Assembly: GCA_947172415.1 (NCBI GenBank)
Contig: OX359193.1
Location: 4,458,501-4,522,500 of the forward strand
Length of the DNA stretch: 64,000 nucleotides
Reading direction: 5' to 3'
DNA from: Chondrosia reniformis
Lineage: Eukaryota > Porifera > Demospongiae > Chondrillida > Chondrillidae
The notes under the pieces were generated by a model that saw nothing but the letters and a program-made list of their open reading frames with translations, had not been told where the DNA came from and searched no databases. Positions 1 through 11,815 of the stretch are shown here, in pieces. Every line of letters starts with the position of its first letter. The first letter of the stretch is position 1. The position numbers and the translations under genes were made by a program.

Positions 1-1260
1 ATGTATGTTGTAGGTTATATATATTTGTGTAATGTATATTCTTGTACCTTGGGAGAGAATAGACATCGATGATTTTTTGATTTCAAGTACGCTTCAACAC
101 TGCCGACATCATTCTTAAAATCCTCAAATTGCTGAAGCCTACAAACCATATCAATCTTCACCATACCAGTGGTGTCCACACACCTCTCGCAAAACCAGCT
201 CCAACCCCTTAGGAGTGCCATTTGGTAGACACATCTCCTGTAAATTGCCATTAGGTAATCCCCCATCCCGCATCACTGGCTGATTCCCACCTGGCTTTAC
301 ATTCATTCGTGTGGCTACTAATGCGTTGTCATTATATGCCTGGTGACCACTGCTGTGGTCAAGGATCCATACAAGATCATATTTTTCTCTTGGATACTTG
401 AATTGGGCTATCATTGCTGCTGCTTTAATTTGATTCATGAACTTAGCATTGTCCCAATAGCCATCTCTCTGATGTTCGGTAATCCTACTGGCTTCCTTTG
501 GGCAAAAGGGATATTCTCGTTGCACAGCTCTGTGCTCTTCATCAGTAAGGCGGAGATAGCCAGAAAACTCATCAACAAAGTAGCTTACCATAATACCTTG
601 CCCTGTGCCTTTTGGTCGAACCTCACTACTACCACATGGATCCACCCAAACTGATGGTTTGGCATCATAGGCATTAAATGTTGTCTCGTCATGATAGATG
701 AATACCACATTTTTTACCCTTGAATTGCTGCCACTGTTCCATTATGGTATGTTGTCTTCACATGTGGGTGGAGGTAAAAGGGATGCCTCAAAAATCCTTA
801 CCTTCTTTAAATACAGCTTTCTGTATTCTACCATGTCTTCCCTCTCATGGCCATCTGCGTAGCCATGCTTGTATCGTCTGTGAGTAAATCCTAACCTTTT
901 CATATACCTAAAGGCAGTAGCTTCTGAAACATTCTTTTTAATGGTATCTGGGAACTCCAGCTTTTGAAGATATTCATTTAACCATGTCTGAAATCTCTTG
1001 TGAGTCAGGTTGAATTTTCTGTCATGAACTTTCTCCCTCAGCCATCTGACAGCTTTTCTGGTGACATCTTCTTGATCTAGTACAGTATCTCTTTTGTACT
1101 TACCCCTTTCAGAAGTTGCAAATTCACCTTCATTTCTACAGTATTGTCGTACCCATTGGTAGATGGTCTGTCTGGAATATCCCAATGCTAAACCAGCACT
1201 CTGAGCTGCCTTGGTCTTGTCTGGTTCATACATCTTGTGCAAATGGTGATATAGCAGAAC
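1..1260 (-). pseudogene. DDE transposase with N-terminal HTH, 3' part off the window
   Basis: Minus-strand gene for a cut-and-paste transposase, reading from about 1260 to the left edge. The N-terminal part (about 1257-742) looks like a helix-turn-helix DNA-binding region (GYSRQTIYQWVRQY) followed by a basic linker and a PPPTCEDNIP end. The catalytic part (708-151) has YHDETTFNAYD (first Asp), a RPKGTGQGI segment, a DHSSGH motif (second Asp) and GTPKGLELVLREVC (probable third acidic residue). A further exon (about 150-42) ends FSPK followed by a GTACAAG donor-like site. The frame changes between blocks, so introns or frameshifts are present. The same family occurs in fungi and in the 5585-bp repeat units of this window. 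I cannot name its superfamily with confidence. Confidence 0.75.
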
Positions 1261-1262
1261 TG

Positions 1263-1781
1263 CTATTTACTGAGCATTTCTCCAACATCTTTGGTGGTGC
1301 TTGGAATCTTTACAACAAGGTCCACAGCATCACGATGTGAAGTTGTGTTCTGAAGCTTCTGAAACCTTTCAAGAGCTTTCTTCCAATTGTCAAATCCAGT
1401 CTTGGAGAACACATCATCCTTGTTGCCAGATACAGGGAGACCACGTTTGTCTGCCACTAAGCAATAGAAGCAAAGGACATTGTCATTTCCTTCCTGGTAA
1501 TGTAGCCAAGGATATTTACGGTACCACGAGGCGCTAAATCCACGCTGTTGATCACCAAACTTCCTCAGGGGGAACGACAAGACTGGCTGATGAGGACTCC
1601 CCGGAATTAAAGCTGCATCAGGCAGGGGGGTGATTCTCTGCGACTCTTGCACCGCTGGCGCTCCACTTATTGGCTCAGGAGTGATCTGCTCGAGGTTGGA
1701 TTGCTGCTCAGGCTGGTCTGTTTGTGCAGCTGAAGATGTAGACGACTCCCCTGGCTTTTCCAGCCAAGACAACAGCGACAT
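1263..1781 (-). pseudogene. TTF zinc finger / hAT transposase N-terminal fragment
   Basis: A 172-codon frame with a Ser/Gln/Pro-rich leader and then RGFSASWYRKYPWLHYQEG and CFYC, the signature of the TTF-type zinc finger that opens ZMYM1-like hAT transposases. A conserved tail follows (FDNWKKALERFQ, SHRDAVDLVVKIPSTTKDVG). In this family the tail should lead into the long catalytic region, but the frame stops at a TAG (1263-1265) exactly where the neighbouring DDE transposase begins. Only the DNA-binding third survives. A BED-type hAT piece elsewhere in the window (35 kb) is a different family. Confidence 0.7.
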
Positions 1782-3308
1782 CTCTTGCTACGCTGCGTAC
1801 ACGCTCAAGCGAACATACACAAAGAAAAACGTACAGTATCGCACACGCATAATAATGGAGTCCCAGTCAAAATGGCGGCTGAGACGGTGTTAGTCACTAC
1901 TGCGTACGCGAACAAGTAAATACATGTTCCTAGCGAACAAAAGCCTATTAAAAGCAGTTTAAAGTGGAACAGCTGCATAGGAGAACAACAGTTTGAAAGA
2001 GATTGTTTTGCGAGCGTAGCGAGAAAAAATTTTTTTTCAAGCCCCCCCACTTGCTCAGCTGTTCCTACGCCCCTGTATAGGACAAGCAAGCTCAGGATTC
2101 AAGATTCAACTGACATTTGCACTTGTAACTTTATAAACCTATTGTAAATTATGTAATTTGTAAATTTATATATAATATGCATTGCATGTTCATGTGTGCT
2201 ATATACTGAACATACACAGGCAAGTTAATAAAGAATTTTATTGTATATGGATGCATGTGGCCTCTAAACTAACTTCTGAATCAAGATATGAAGTTGAGAA
2301 GGGACCATGTTGAAGTAACAAACTCTCTTCTGCTTCCCCACTTAAGCTGCTAGGTAAGTCATCTGGAGTGCTTTGCCATATGGGATGCTGGTTTGCAATG
2401 GGACTAGTACTAGCATGGAATAGGACTGTTGGTTGTGGATTCCAGCGTTTATTTATGGCTTTATATCTTCTGGCAGAACACTTTCTTTTGCCTTTCCATG
2501 GTGCTTGAGGTGAACTCAATTTTAAATTAATTGGATGACAACTGCTAGGTCCTTGAGTCGATTGCAGATGCTGCTTCGCAAAACTGAATTATCATGATGG
2601 CTGTCAGTATTGTTTCTTTCTTCCGTATTATCAGACATGGTGAGCTTTTAAACACCTTAAGGATCCTTATTAGAGTTGTTACGCTATTGTGATAGACGAT
2701 ATTTGCTTCGCAAGCTTTTCCAAAGATGAAAAAGCTTACGTATTTAAAGATCGTAAAGTGCCTTAGTACAAAAAGCTTCAAAGCGCCTCCCGCAATCGCA
2801 GGCCACTTTTATCTGAATGTTTACATCTTCTTCCGGAGGGTAACTAAAAGAAAATGCTGAATTTAAGGCTCCTTAGCATTTAAAGCCATACATAATACAA
2901 AAGTATTATCCTGCTTAACGCTGTGTTCGTTATCACTAGTGTTATGCCTCATTATATATGCAAACGTGACGAACTTCTCAAATCTGATTCGCCGATATAG
3001 TTACACCTACGTTTTGATTCCTTTCTCCCGAACGGAATAAGATACTTCAAATCCGAAAACATCATCTGAAGGCTGAATAAATTCTCTATCAAATGGTATA
3101 TTAGATGGTACCAACTATTGCTAATTTCACCTAGATTAGCTTTAAAGAAATTTGGTAACTTTATGATGAAATGAACTATATATATATTCTAAATATTTAA
3201 AAAAGAAAAGCATGAATATCTTCTTTGGTTCTCCTGTTATTATCCGCTAAATGTTAACAAAGTTGAAATTTTTCGGTCGGCTATTTTCGTATATGGTGGG
3301 GTCACAGG
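1782..3308. other. Intergenic, no recognised gene
   Basis: About 1.5 kb. It contains two minus-strand frames of 93 and 78 codons (2519-2238 and 2781-2545). The first is basic at its N terminus (KGKRKCSARRYKAINKRW) and could be a decayed exon, but I do not recognise either. The rest is AT-rich with short low-complexity runs. Confidence 0.4.
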
Positions 3309-3310
3309 GT

Positions 3311-3471
3311 TAAGGAAGATTAAAGACAGTAAAGGTATCTTTATAATCTTTAAGTAAGATTAAAGACAGTAAAGGTATCTTTACAGTGTTTAAGGAAGAT
3401 TAAAGACAGTAAAGGTATCTTTATAATCTTTAAGTAAGATTAAAGACATGTAAGATAATCTTTCAGATCTT
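3311..3471. repeat. 40-bp minisatellite, four units
   Basis: Four head-to-tail 40-bp units, each containing AAGATTAAAGACAGTAAAGG and a poly-T/ATCTT end. Units 1 and 3 are identical. Unit 2 differs at one position near its start and in its last bases, and unit 4 is degenerate. The pattern is therefore an 80-bp dimer duplicated once, with a decayed distal end. Confidence 0.9.
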
Positions 3472-5122
3472 TAAGCAACTTCCAAGGACTGGATCATCTA
3501 AATAATGTTATGTATAGGAAGACTGCTATAATTAGATCACTCTGATCCATGAATATATACGTACATTATCACATGCTATATAAATAGATTGATAATGCAT
3601 CATTTGCTATTGCTTCGGTATATAAAAGGGCACAACATGTACATGTAAGAAGGTCAAGAGAAGTCAAAAATATCGTGTCTTCCAATACATCTCTTAAACA
3701 TTAAGTTTCCTCAATTGAAGCAATTATATAGCTATATAATTATATATATAATAAGAGAACTGCATGAGCAAATGGAGCATATATATATACGTATATGATT
3801 AGTGCATGGAATTATAAACTGTATATGAAGATAGCGTTTCAGTAGAAATTTTTATATGACAACTTCTATAGTGGGAAAAGTAGATGAATCAAAGAGGGCA
3901 AAACAGTTAAAAACTGTAAGAGTTAGAGATGAATTTCAGGTGTCCAGCAGAAGAAAGCCAGCAGACTATGACAAGTTTAAATGGGCCATAAATGCAGTCC
4001 CAGAAGGAGGGGACAACAATGATATAAACCATGTATCTATAAATGGAAGGGAAGCACCAGTATCACAAAGCATACCAAGACATGCAGTAGCATAAAGAAC
4101 ATACTAGGAATTTTTAATAGCTAATCTGACTAGTAATTTACTAATTCTCAGTTAATATTTACCATTTTACTGTTGCTGCTTATAATGGTGGATTCATATA
4201 GTATATCAAATTTGTGGGGTGCTTAAGGACATACCATACAATATAGGGCAGTAAACATTCAAGCTATATAGTGACTTTACTTTTGGTATTTAATTGGTAG
4301 CCATTTTATGAATGACGTAAGCCCTTCATTTTATGAATGAAGTATTCTCTTCATTGATTGCTTTATTTATTTCAAATTGGAAATACACCTTAACCTTTTT
4401 CGACTGTGTGTACACATCACAAGAAACCACCAGTCAGACACGAAACATTGTGGTACTGTACCATCTGTGACATCTACCTTTGTCACACTGAGAAGTATGA
4501 ACAGACTGCTTTTATACAGTACCATAGGACAATTTACAGTACTGATTAGTGTATATATAACCTTAGATACTGTATACTACATATACGTATCTATGGTGTA
4601 ACTACTAGAAGTGACAAAAGTAGAGGTATTTTTGAGCCACTATAAATCAGAGAAGGATGGAATCAGTCTAACACGAAGACTTGTCTCGAATTGTTGAAAA
4701 TCTCAATAGACAAGAGGGCCGTTATATGTAGGAAAAGTGCCCTTACTAAAGCGAGAGCGGGTCAGGTAAAGTGAAGTGTATACTGACGTTTCACTTTGGG
4801 TGAAGAATATTACTGTAGTCCATCGATATACGTATTTTCTTATCATGAAAGAATTATGAACGCCCACCGTTTGCGATGATTGTCAATTTCCTTTGCCTTT
4901 ATCTCTTCGAAAAATGAAAGTTGTCTATACAAAAATTGTCTCGCTTCGATACTACAACCGGTTAAAGACACAGTGATAAAAATTTCTTCGACCTGTATTA
5001 TTCCGGCAAAAGCTTATGGTGGTTTCTGGTCACGCGCCCTTGCCAGAAGCAGCGGTTAATCGGTATATATAAAATATCATATAGGTGACATTACCTTTGC
5101 AAAAGAATTTACAAAATTAGGA
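3472..5122. other. AT-rich region without a recognised gene
   Basis: About 1.6 kb of AT-rich sequence with short ATATAT tracts. One plus-strand frame of 79 codons with an ATG start (3856-4095) is rich in Lys, Arg, Asp and Asn. It has no motif I know and may be chance. Confidence 0.3.
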
Positions 5123-5225
5123 CAGCCCATTCATACACAACTATTACACCACTTAACTTATAGGTCAATACATCATTTTGCAAATGGGGGCATTCAGGAA
5201 GCTTTAGTTAACGAAGATTTTCCAT
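5123..5225 (-). repeat. Dispersed repeat family R1, copy 1 (partial, inverted)
   Basis: Reverse complement of a block also present at about 17874-18030 and 44350-44520. The shared core reads CTTCGTTAACTAAAGCTTCC on the other strand, followed by a G(C/T)CGCCATTTGCAAA-like segment and a TATTGACGTATAAATTAAGT-like segment. It is non-coding and behaves like a MITE remnant. Confidence 0.7.
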
Positions 5226-5285
5226 TGTTATTTATTAAGTTCAGGACACTTTCTAAATAACAAGACTCTGTGGATTCCCACTCCA

Positions 5286-5573
5286 TTGTCAGGAGGCTTT
5301 TTTCGCAAGATGTAGATTGGCAGTGTGGTGTAGAACAGATATCCACTTTTCTTTCAGGAGTTCGGTGTTGCCATCACATGTCTGGCATGCCCACCACAGA
5401 TGATTACATATTGAACGAATCCATGGAAGAAGGTCGTTGCATCCTTTGTTTTTTGCAGCCTTTGTCAATTTCTTGACAATTCCTTTGGTCACATCCCAGA
5501 TGTCAAATTGATTGGTGATGTGTTGGTACTCCTTTTGGCAGAGAGAAGCAATACCAATGAAAATCGTGTTCAT
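5286..5573 (-). pseudogene. Kolobok-like DDE transposase fragment
   Basis: A 94-codon minus-strand frame contains NQFDIWDVTKGIVKKLTKA, then NHLWWACQTCDGN and LLKEKWISVLHH. This matches the central part of Kolobok-type transposases, where a [FY]D[VI]W[HD]xxKxxxKKL block precedes an NHLWW...C...GD block. The canonical His of the DxWHxxK motif is Asp here. No THAP finger, catalytic ends or TIRs are visible, so it is a short internal relic. Assignment to Kolobok rather than a related THAP transposase is from memory of the family. Confidence 0.55.
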
Positions 5574-7542
5574 CTGTCACCCCCATCCACCTCTGTCCCA
5601 GTATCTTGCTTTGAGAAATACCACAAATCAAAGAACATCCCTTAGTTACACTAATATGCTTTATAAAAACCTTTTGCAGAACAAACAGCCATTTTGTTTT
5701 ACTTATAACATTTCTTTACTTTTTTTACTTTTTTACATAACTGCATACTTGCGGTTTTCTGTAAACACTTCGATAAAATTTCCGTATATCGTTTTAACAT
5801 TATTTCTAATATATATAACTTTTTATATAGAAGGCTAGACGCTATAACTTTACAAACACATTTCTATTGCTAGCAACTTAGTACATACCTAAATATATAT
5901 GCATTGAAAAGAACATGGTGGAAGTGAAAGGCTGGCCATAACTAGCAATTTACTGCCAAAAACAGTAGAGTTAAAAAGTCGCTTACAAGCAGCACATCTT
6001 AGTAATGAAATTATATTTTAAGAGGCACCTCAGTGAACAGTTAGATACCTCTGCTAGAAGTCTAGTTACACTAGCATTACGAAATTTTAACCGTTATTTT
6101 CATGATTGTGTTTTCGACTAAGACTTTTGAATGAATAGCTGTTTTCAATAGGTAAAGCAGTTATGAGGAAATTAACAGTCAAACATTAAAGTAGATAGGC
6201 TCAAATGTTTTTAGTTCTTTCTAGATCTTCTGATTACTAACAGAAGCGGGGAAAAATATGGATTAATAATAATTATGTGATCATTTTGTGGTGGCCATTT
6301 TGTTTTCAGCTGCAATATGCAGGTTATACCTGCGTCAAATTTAGCCGAGACCCCTAAAAGGTAGACTAGCTACTTTGCTAAAGGGTAACAATGATTATTT
6401 TAAAGTACAGACTAGTCAAATCATAGCACTTAAATGGAAATCATTTTCTGTGCTATGTAACGGCCACTCTGATATTGGCATGTAATTATATGTATGATCT
6501 TGAGTGCCATAATGACCAGTCCCAATATATTGTTAGCACAGGAGGCAAAAACAAGTATTTCAAACACCTCATGGGTTGCCTGGCACCCCCAAACTGAAAC
6601 TACTTGCTGGTTATTAAATGTTCAGTCAACTGAATCTGGTCATCACTTGATTCCTATCAATTTCAAGGCCATGTCTTGTAGAAAACGTTTTTGCCTAAGC
6701 ATTTAATTAGTAGAAGCGATTTCTAAAGGAAGCAAAAGCTGATTTTTAAAGTAGAAAACGAAAGCTAGTCGAGCATCCGCCATTTTGTTGACAGATACAA
6801 ATAGTATACAGTTCAAGTTACAGTATTCTAAGGTAATCTGATATTTATGAATGGAGTCTTCTTTGTCTCCTTTAAGTGAAAACCACTTCAGGGATCACCT
6901 CTATTGGGTAAGTCATGGTATCTAAGGAAGTTGAATGAAGCTGGGAACTTTTGCCACTGTGATTAAGGCAGTGTACAATTTTATTTGTCCAAGCACAAGG
7001 CCAAGGCAAATGGAGTTGTTACACCAGGTGGTGTCTTTTTAGTTTTTAGAATAGACTGCCCACCTTGCAAGTGGAAAGATGTAGCTAGCTTACACTGCAA
7101 GAAAATACCTAGTTTGCAAGCATGGAAGCTGCTATGCTTTACAAGCAAAGGGAAACATTTGCAATTTTGAAAACTACATGTTTGATGAAGTGCACACTTT
7201 AAAAAAGGTTACTGAAATTGCAAAGGTTTTCTGTAGTTTGCATTATTTACAATAGTTTCAACCACAAGGTGAGATGGATTATGAACATAATTGAAGATAG
7301 GTCTTAAATAACGCCCCTTCCTAATGGATTAAATAATATACATTCCACACCTCTAGGTATCTGGCATGTGATTGACCTCTTTTTGGTGATCTTATACTGC
7401 ACTTTTATTGCACAATTGAATTAAAATGTATTTACAATCAGTTACAGTTTCAGTAAAACAAGTAATTCAAGTTTAAGGTAATAGGGGGGGCTAAAGGCTT
7501 TCTTTGGGGTACATTGGTCTTAGTGATGTATCTCTCTGACTA
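5574..7542. other. Non-coding stretch
   Basis: About 2 kb. Only short frames occur (70 and 61 codons at 6494-6706 and 6985-7170), with no recognisable motif. The sequence is AT-rich with A/T homopolymers and no clear internal repeat. Confidence 0.35.
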
Positions 7543-7935
7543 TAAGAAGGAGCTACGGAATAAACGAGTTGTAGCCAAGGTTAGATAAAGCGTATTTGTG
7601 TACGTTTCCGTTAAGTTTGAGGCAGAATTGTCCCTATATTCATGCAAATGAAATTTGTTTAGTCAACCGTATTAAAACTTTGGTAATTTAAGCTCAGTCT
7701 TCTCTTCTTACGTTTTTTGTTCATATTTTTACTTGTCCATGTGTAGGAATTAGGAATGTTTGTTGCGATTACTATGAGAATAAAGCCTTGTTGAGTGTTA
7801 GCAACATGAATTTACTAATTTCCTACCTGCTATTCCCATTCCTGTATTACTAATGAAGACCCCCGGGTTGAAACGTCCAGAATTAGTAAATTTATGTTAC
7901 TGATGTTCAACAAGGCTTTATTCTTATCCATGTGT
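7543..7935 (+). repeat. Dispersed repeat family R2, copy 1, with hammerhead-like core
   Basis: Begins near AAGGAGCTACGGAATAAACG and is clearly related to 18646-19040. The distal half is a foldback: a block around 7772-7820 (AATAAAGCCTTGTTGAGTG, then GAATTTACTAATTT) returns inverted at about 7880-7924. Between the arms lies TGAAGA (7854-7859), a short G/C hairpin, then GAAAC (7870-7874). That is the order of the hammerhead ribozyme core, although the C of the canonical CTGANGA is A here. No protein is encoded. Confidence 0.7.
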
Positions 7936-8223
7936 GTACGTTTTCCATGTGTACATACATGTACAGTAGAATCTCATAATGAAATTGCTCAAAGTGAATG
8001 TCTAAGTATAGTGAAGTACTTTGCTGGCTAATTACACTCAAGTACACTACACAGTGAAAGTTACTGGCAAATATATATAATATGAAAATTACTATCAAGT
8101 ACTAGACAGTTCAAGTTACAAATTTATGGGGTCCAAGTGACTATATAATATTAAAATTACAATCAAGTACTAGCTGCACATGCAGTGGAAGTTACAAATT
8201 TAAAGAAATCCAAGTGACCCATA

Positions 8224-8928
8224 GGATAATCAGTATTTTAAACAGTACAAGACTTTAGTCACACTGTTGGAGGCTTTGAAATTCTCAACTACTGCATAGA
8301 GAGAAGTAGTCGATACAGATCATCCAATTGCAAGGTAGAACACATGGCCTACCAATTACCTTTTCACACCTTAGTGTAGACTAAAGATGATGCATCTGCA
8401 TGCCATATATCAATACAGATTCCAGTCTTAAAAGGGTCTCAGCTAATAACCACAACAGATTTGATTTACCATGTGAGGGAGCTAAGAATACCGACGGTTG
8501 GTGGCATACATTCGTAAAATCAACAGGGTTACAGACCATTTTGTAACTTGTACACAAGGACATAAAAGGCCCAGGCCTTTATATACGTATGTCATATGAT
8601 ATCCCTTGTGTACAAGTTACAAAATGGTCTGTAACCCTGCTGATTATGCGAATGCATGCAACCAACCGTCGGTATTCTTAGCTACCTCACATGGCAAATC
8701 AAATCTGCTGTGGTTAGTAGCTGAGACCCTTTTAAGACTGGAACTTTTGTTGATATATGGCATGCAGATGCATCATCTTCAGTCTATACTAAGGTGTGAA
8801 AAGGTAATTGGTAGGCCATGTGTTCACTTTGCAATTGGATGATCTGTATCGACTACTTCTCTCTATGCAGTAGTTTGGAATTTCAAAGCCTGCAACTATA
8901 CGTACTATTTAAAATACTGATTATCCTA
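8224..8928. repeat. Large imperfect palindrome, ~335-bp arms
   Basis: The left arm starts GGATAATCAGTATTTTAAAC and the right arm ends with its near-complement GATTATCC. The inner ends pair across about 43 bp: CAGGGTTACAGACCATTTTG at 8523 against its complement at about 8620-8639. The arms differ by scattered substitutions and small indels. The spacer holds its own small palindrome, AAAGGCCCAGGCCTTT. There is no convincing coding capacity: the two ~60-78 codon frames are mirror products of the arms. It is probably a foldback transposon or an old inverted duplication. Confidence 0.9.
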
Positions 8929-8935
8929 TATATAT

Positions 8936-9050
8936 ATATTTCCATAACATGAAGCCATACAATGTAATCGGCAAATGGAAACAATATAAGGGGCTGCACC
9001 ATACAACGTAATCAGCAAATGAAAACAATACTCTGGCAGCCCCTAAAAAC
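8936..9050. repeat. Short dispersed repeat with CCGTAACATGAAGCCATAC-like motif
   Basis: Contains AACATGAAGCCATACAATG, then two copies of a block reading G(T/C)AATC(G/A)GCAAATG(G/A)AAACAATA, then GGCAGCCCCTAAAAAC. The same components recur at 19157-19230 and 44560-44600, and the GGCTGCC...GGCAGCCCCTAAAAA end also at about 12975-13010. Confidence 0.65.
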
Positions 9051-9191
9051 AATCTATTGATATAAACCAAAGTTAGTCTTTCATTAGTGTTCTTGCAGAG
9101 ATCTACATTGTGAAAGAAAAATGGTATTTAAGACTTAGCTACTAGTATATATATGTATAGCTAGCTACTTAGTTATATACCTGTAATTTCC

Positions 9192-9500
9192 AGGTTTTTT
9201 ATAATCCACTCTGCTGGAGGAGTTGATGTTGCATTTTCCCCTGATATCTTTGGTGCCCTATATGCCTTCTTCTTTTGACTATCTTCATACCTTCTGTCAA
9301 GTTCTGAGATGCATGCATTGGCCTCTATTATGTAGGTAAGATTTATGTTGATGGTGAATATAACTTATTGCAATTCTATATGAGTTGCCTTCTGATCTAC
9401 AATGGTGTTTGTGTAACACTATTGCTATTTCACCTGTTTCTGGATCTTCCAGGTCAGATACTTCAATCTGCCTTGAAGTCCAGTAAGTTTTCTAGCTCTT
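9192..9500 (-). pseudogene. Two exon-like coding pieces, unknown protein
   Basis: On the minus strand, about 9335-9192 reads openly as an acidic/basic segment containing ELDRRYEDSQKKKAYRAP and STPPAEWIIKNLEI, ending at a GTATAT donor-like site. Upstream, about 9500-9400 reads RQIEVSDLEDPETGEIAIVL. The composition is protein-like and the boundaries look splice-like, but I do not recognise the family. It may be another TE-borne protein. Confidence 0.35.
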
Positions 9501-9597
9501 CATCTTTCACCTCTGCACTGTTAAAATGGTGGTGTGCATAGTACTCCAATTTGCTAGCACACTTATGGTGTGATAACACACTCTCCTCTTTCAGGGA

Positions 9598-9803
9598 GAT
9601 TGCAAAGTTGGTTCATTTGCCAACGATACACGGTCGCTTGCCTTCAAGGCCAATTTATAGCATGACTGTTCTATATTTAACTCTACATAGTCTCATTTCG
9701 GCGATTTTCAGCCTATTACAGAATTTCGCTCCTATACCAATGTATGGGGAAAACGAAACAACCGGTACCATCCCTACATAGAGAGTACTACCGTACTCTC
9801 TGA
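9598..9803 (+). repeat. Dispersed repeat family R3, end module, copy 1
   Basis: A ~190-bp module running from a TTCATTTGCCAACGATACAC start, through CCAATTTATAGCATG, to ACTACCGTACTCTCTGATA. Copies lie at about 12285-12480 and 35790-35980, where they form the right end of a longer repeat. The end is itself a small hairpin (GAGAGTACTACCGTACTCTC). Confidence 0.75.
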
Positions 9804-10427
9804 TAAGTGAAGTACTAAAACGAACTTGACCTGAGAGCAATCAGTCATTTATAATGTGTGTTCACTCACTTGAAAACACCATTGGAAAATATTGCATTTG
9901 ATTACGAAATTTCTATATTAAACAAGCCAGTTTGCTCAAGGCAAGTCTTCCCTTAGGAGGAAGAACCGATTTAAGTATGCAGGTAAGCCACAGCTATATA
10001 CAGGGACATCCTTATAATAACACTGTCCCTTTCGCTTATTTAATTTTCTAATTACCATAAGATGTGCCCTAATGTATGTAGCTAAGTTACTCACTTCTAG
10101 ATGCAGGCTAGTTTGTACTTACTTCAGTTGCCCCCAAAGCATTTGTCATATATTATTCTTTCCCTTATGTACGGTACGCATCACAATAGGTAACTATAGT
10201 GTTTAGTAGCGAGACCGAGGCACTCGTCACGGCAAGTGCCGCGACTAGCGAGTGTTTACCGAGTACTAATCGAGTGATTCATAAGCTGTTAACGAATTAA
10301 AGCGTCCTATTGAGTGATCTTTAAAGTACTGACGAGGTAAAGTCTACAAATGAGTGTCACCTCGAGGTGTATTATTATTTTTCATTTGATTGCAAAAGAG
10401 CCGAATTTTCAATTCAAAAGGTTAGCA

Positions 10428-11650
10428 ATGGCAACTAAAAACACAGACAATTGGATACAGATTGAGTGGATTGGAGACAAATTTGATGGCATCACTGTGA
10501 TGTTAATATTCGTAGCAATGTGGAGAAACCACCTTTTAAGATTGGACAAGAGGTGACACTACGCAAAATTAAAGGAAGCAGGCCTGGACAAAAAGGAATA
10601 ATTGTTGAAGCCCCTCATAAATGAATTGTTAAAAATTAGAGAATACCAGAAAATGTAGAAAAAGAAATAAGTTATCATAAAGACAAGGCAAAGACAGTGG
10701 CAAAGAAAAGAAAGCCAGGAAATGAAGTCGATGAAATTAATAATTACCAGAAAGACTCCTTTTTAGTGGCCAAGAAAAAGAAAGCTAATCCAGAAGAGGG
10801 ACATTCCTAAGGTGTTAAGCATTGCATCAGGGCCTACCACAGAAAGAACAGAATCTGCAGAACCTTTAACTATTGATTCTGAATCAGATTTAGATATATT
10901 GAATTTAGTGTCAGAGGAGTTATTTCCTGCAGCTATAAATGAGTCACCAAAAGTAACACCTGTATTGGCGGATCTGACAAACAAGAGACAAGCCTCAAGC
11001 TTTAATTCACAAGCAGTGGCAGCTGACAATTATGCAAGACTTAACATGGAAGATGCCATTGCTGATATGAGGATGACATCCTGGATTACTTTTATGATCA
11101 GCTGTATGAAACAAAAAAAGAGATTGTGACAAAGATGAACAGTGAAGGCTTAAAGTTAAAGAAGTTACTTACAGATATGCAAAGTAAACAGAGAAGTTTC
11201 TTAAAAAACAATAGGAAATTACTTGTATTCCATCACATGAAGTTAGTCAGACCCTGCTAAATACATCTATACAAAGCCATGTGTTTTCGCCGGAGGCATT
11301 TTTACCCACATCAACAAAGCACTTGTGCTAGCACTGCTGGAATGTCAGAGTATTACATTGATGATAGTAAAATTGGTGAAGTGCTTAAAGCAGTTAATCC
11401 AACTCGTACGAGGACAAAGTTTGCTTGAGAATTAGTGAAAAGAAAGCTTCCAGCACATTTATGGGCAATATTTAATTGTAATGGTACTCTAGGAAAGCAC
11501 CCCATTGTGATGGCTTTGCTGAAAACTGTGGAGATGAAGTGTTTTGCACACTTCCCGTTAAAAGAAGGTGAAGAGAAGAATGTTTCATGGCAGCCTTGCA
11601 AAGATGCCATTAATGAATGGTGTAGAAATGCTTACAGAAAAAGAGAATGA
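10428..11650 (+). pseudogene. BEN-domain protein, broken
   Basis: ATG at 10428 opens NWIQIEWIGDKFDGITV. The frame shifts near 10499 and continues in another frame as KPPFKIGQEVTLRKIKG, a small KOW/SH3-like stretch. A Lys-rich linker and an acidic segment follow, then a heptad-like region (YETKKEIVTKMNSEGLKLKK). The C-terminal ~90 residues (11368-11640) have a BEN pattern: IGEVLKAVNPTRTRTKF, LPAHLWAIF, LGKHPIVMALLKTVEMKCF, and WQPCKDAINEWCR near the end. An in-frame TGA (11426-11428) interrupts it where Arg is expected. BEN proteins bind DNA or chromatin. This copy cannot be translated as one chain and may be a TE accessory gene. Confidence 0.6.
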
Positions 11651-11815
11651 ACTTCCAAAACTAGTTATAGGCACTTAATGTAACGCGTACCGTATTTAGG
11701 CTGATCTCTCTTGTATGTGCAAGCTTGTTTTGTACCGACAGTTTCACTTTACAAGTATCCATGGTAAGTACTCTAAATTATTGATTATACTGTATTGCAT
11801 GGCTTATGTGGTCTC

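Noticed and set aside
8381-8842. Two similar short frames on opposite strands starting MSLCTSYKMVCNP and MCTSYKMVCNP
   Set aside because: They are the same sequence read from the two arms of the 8.2-8.9 kb palindrome and have no other support as genes.
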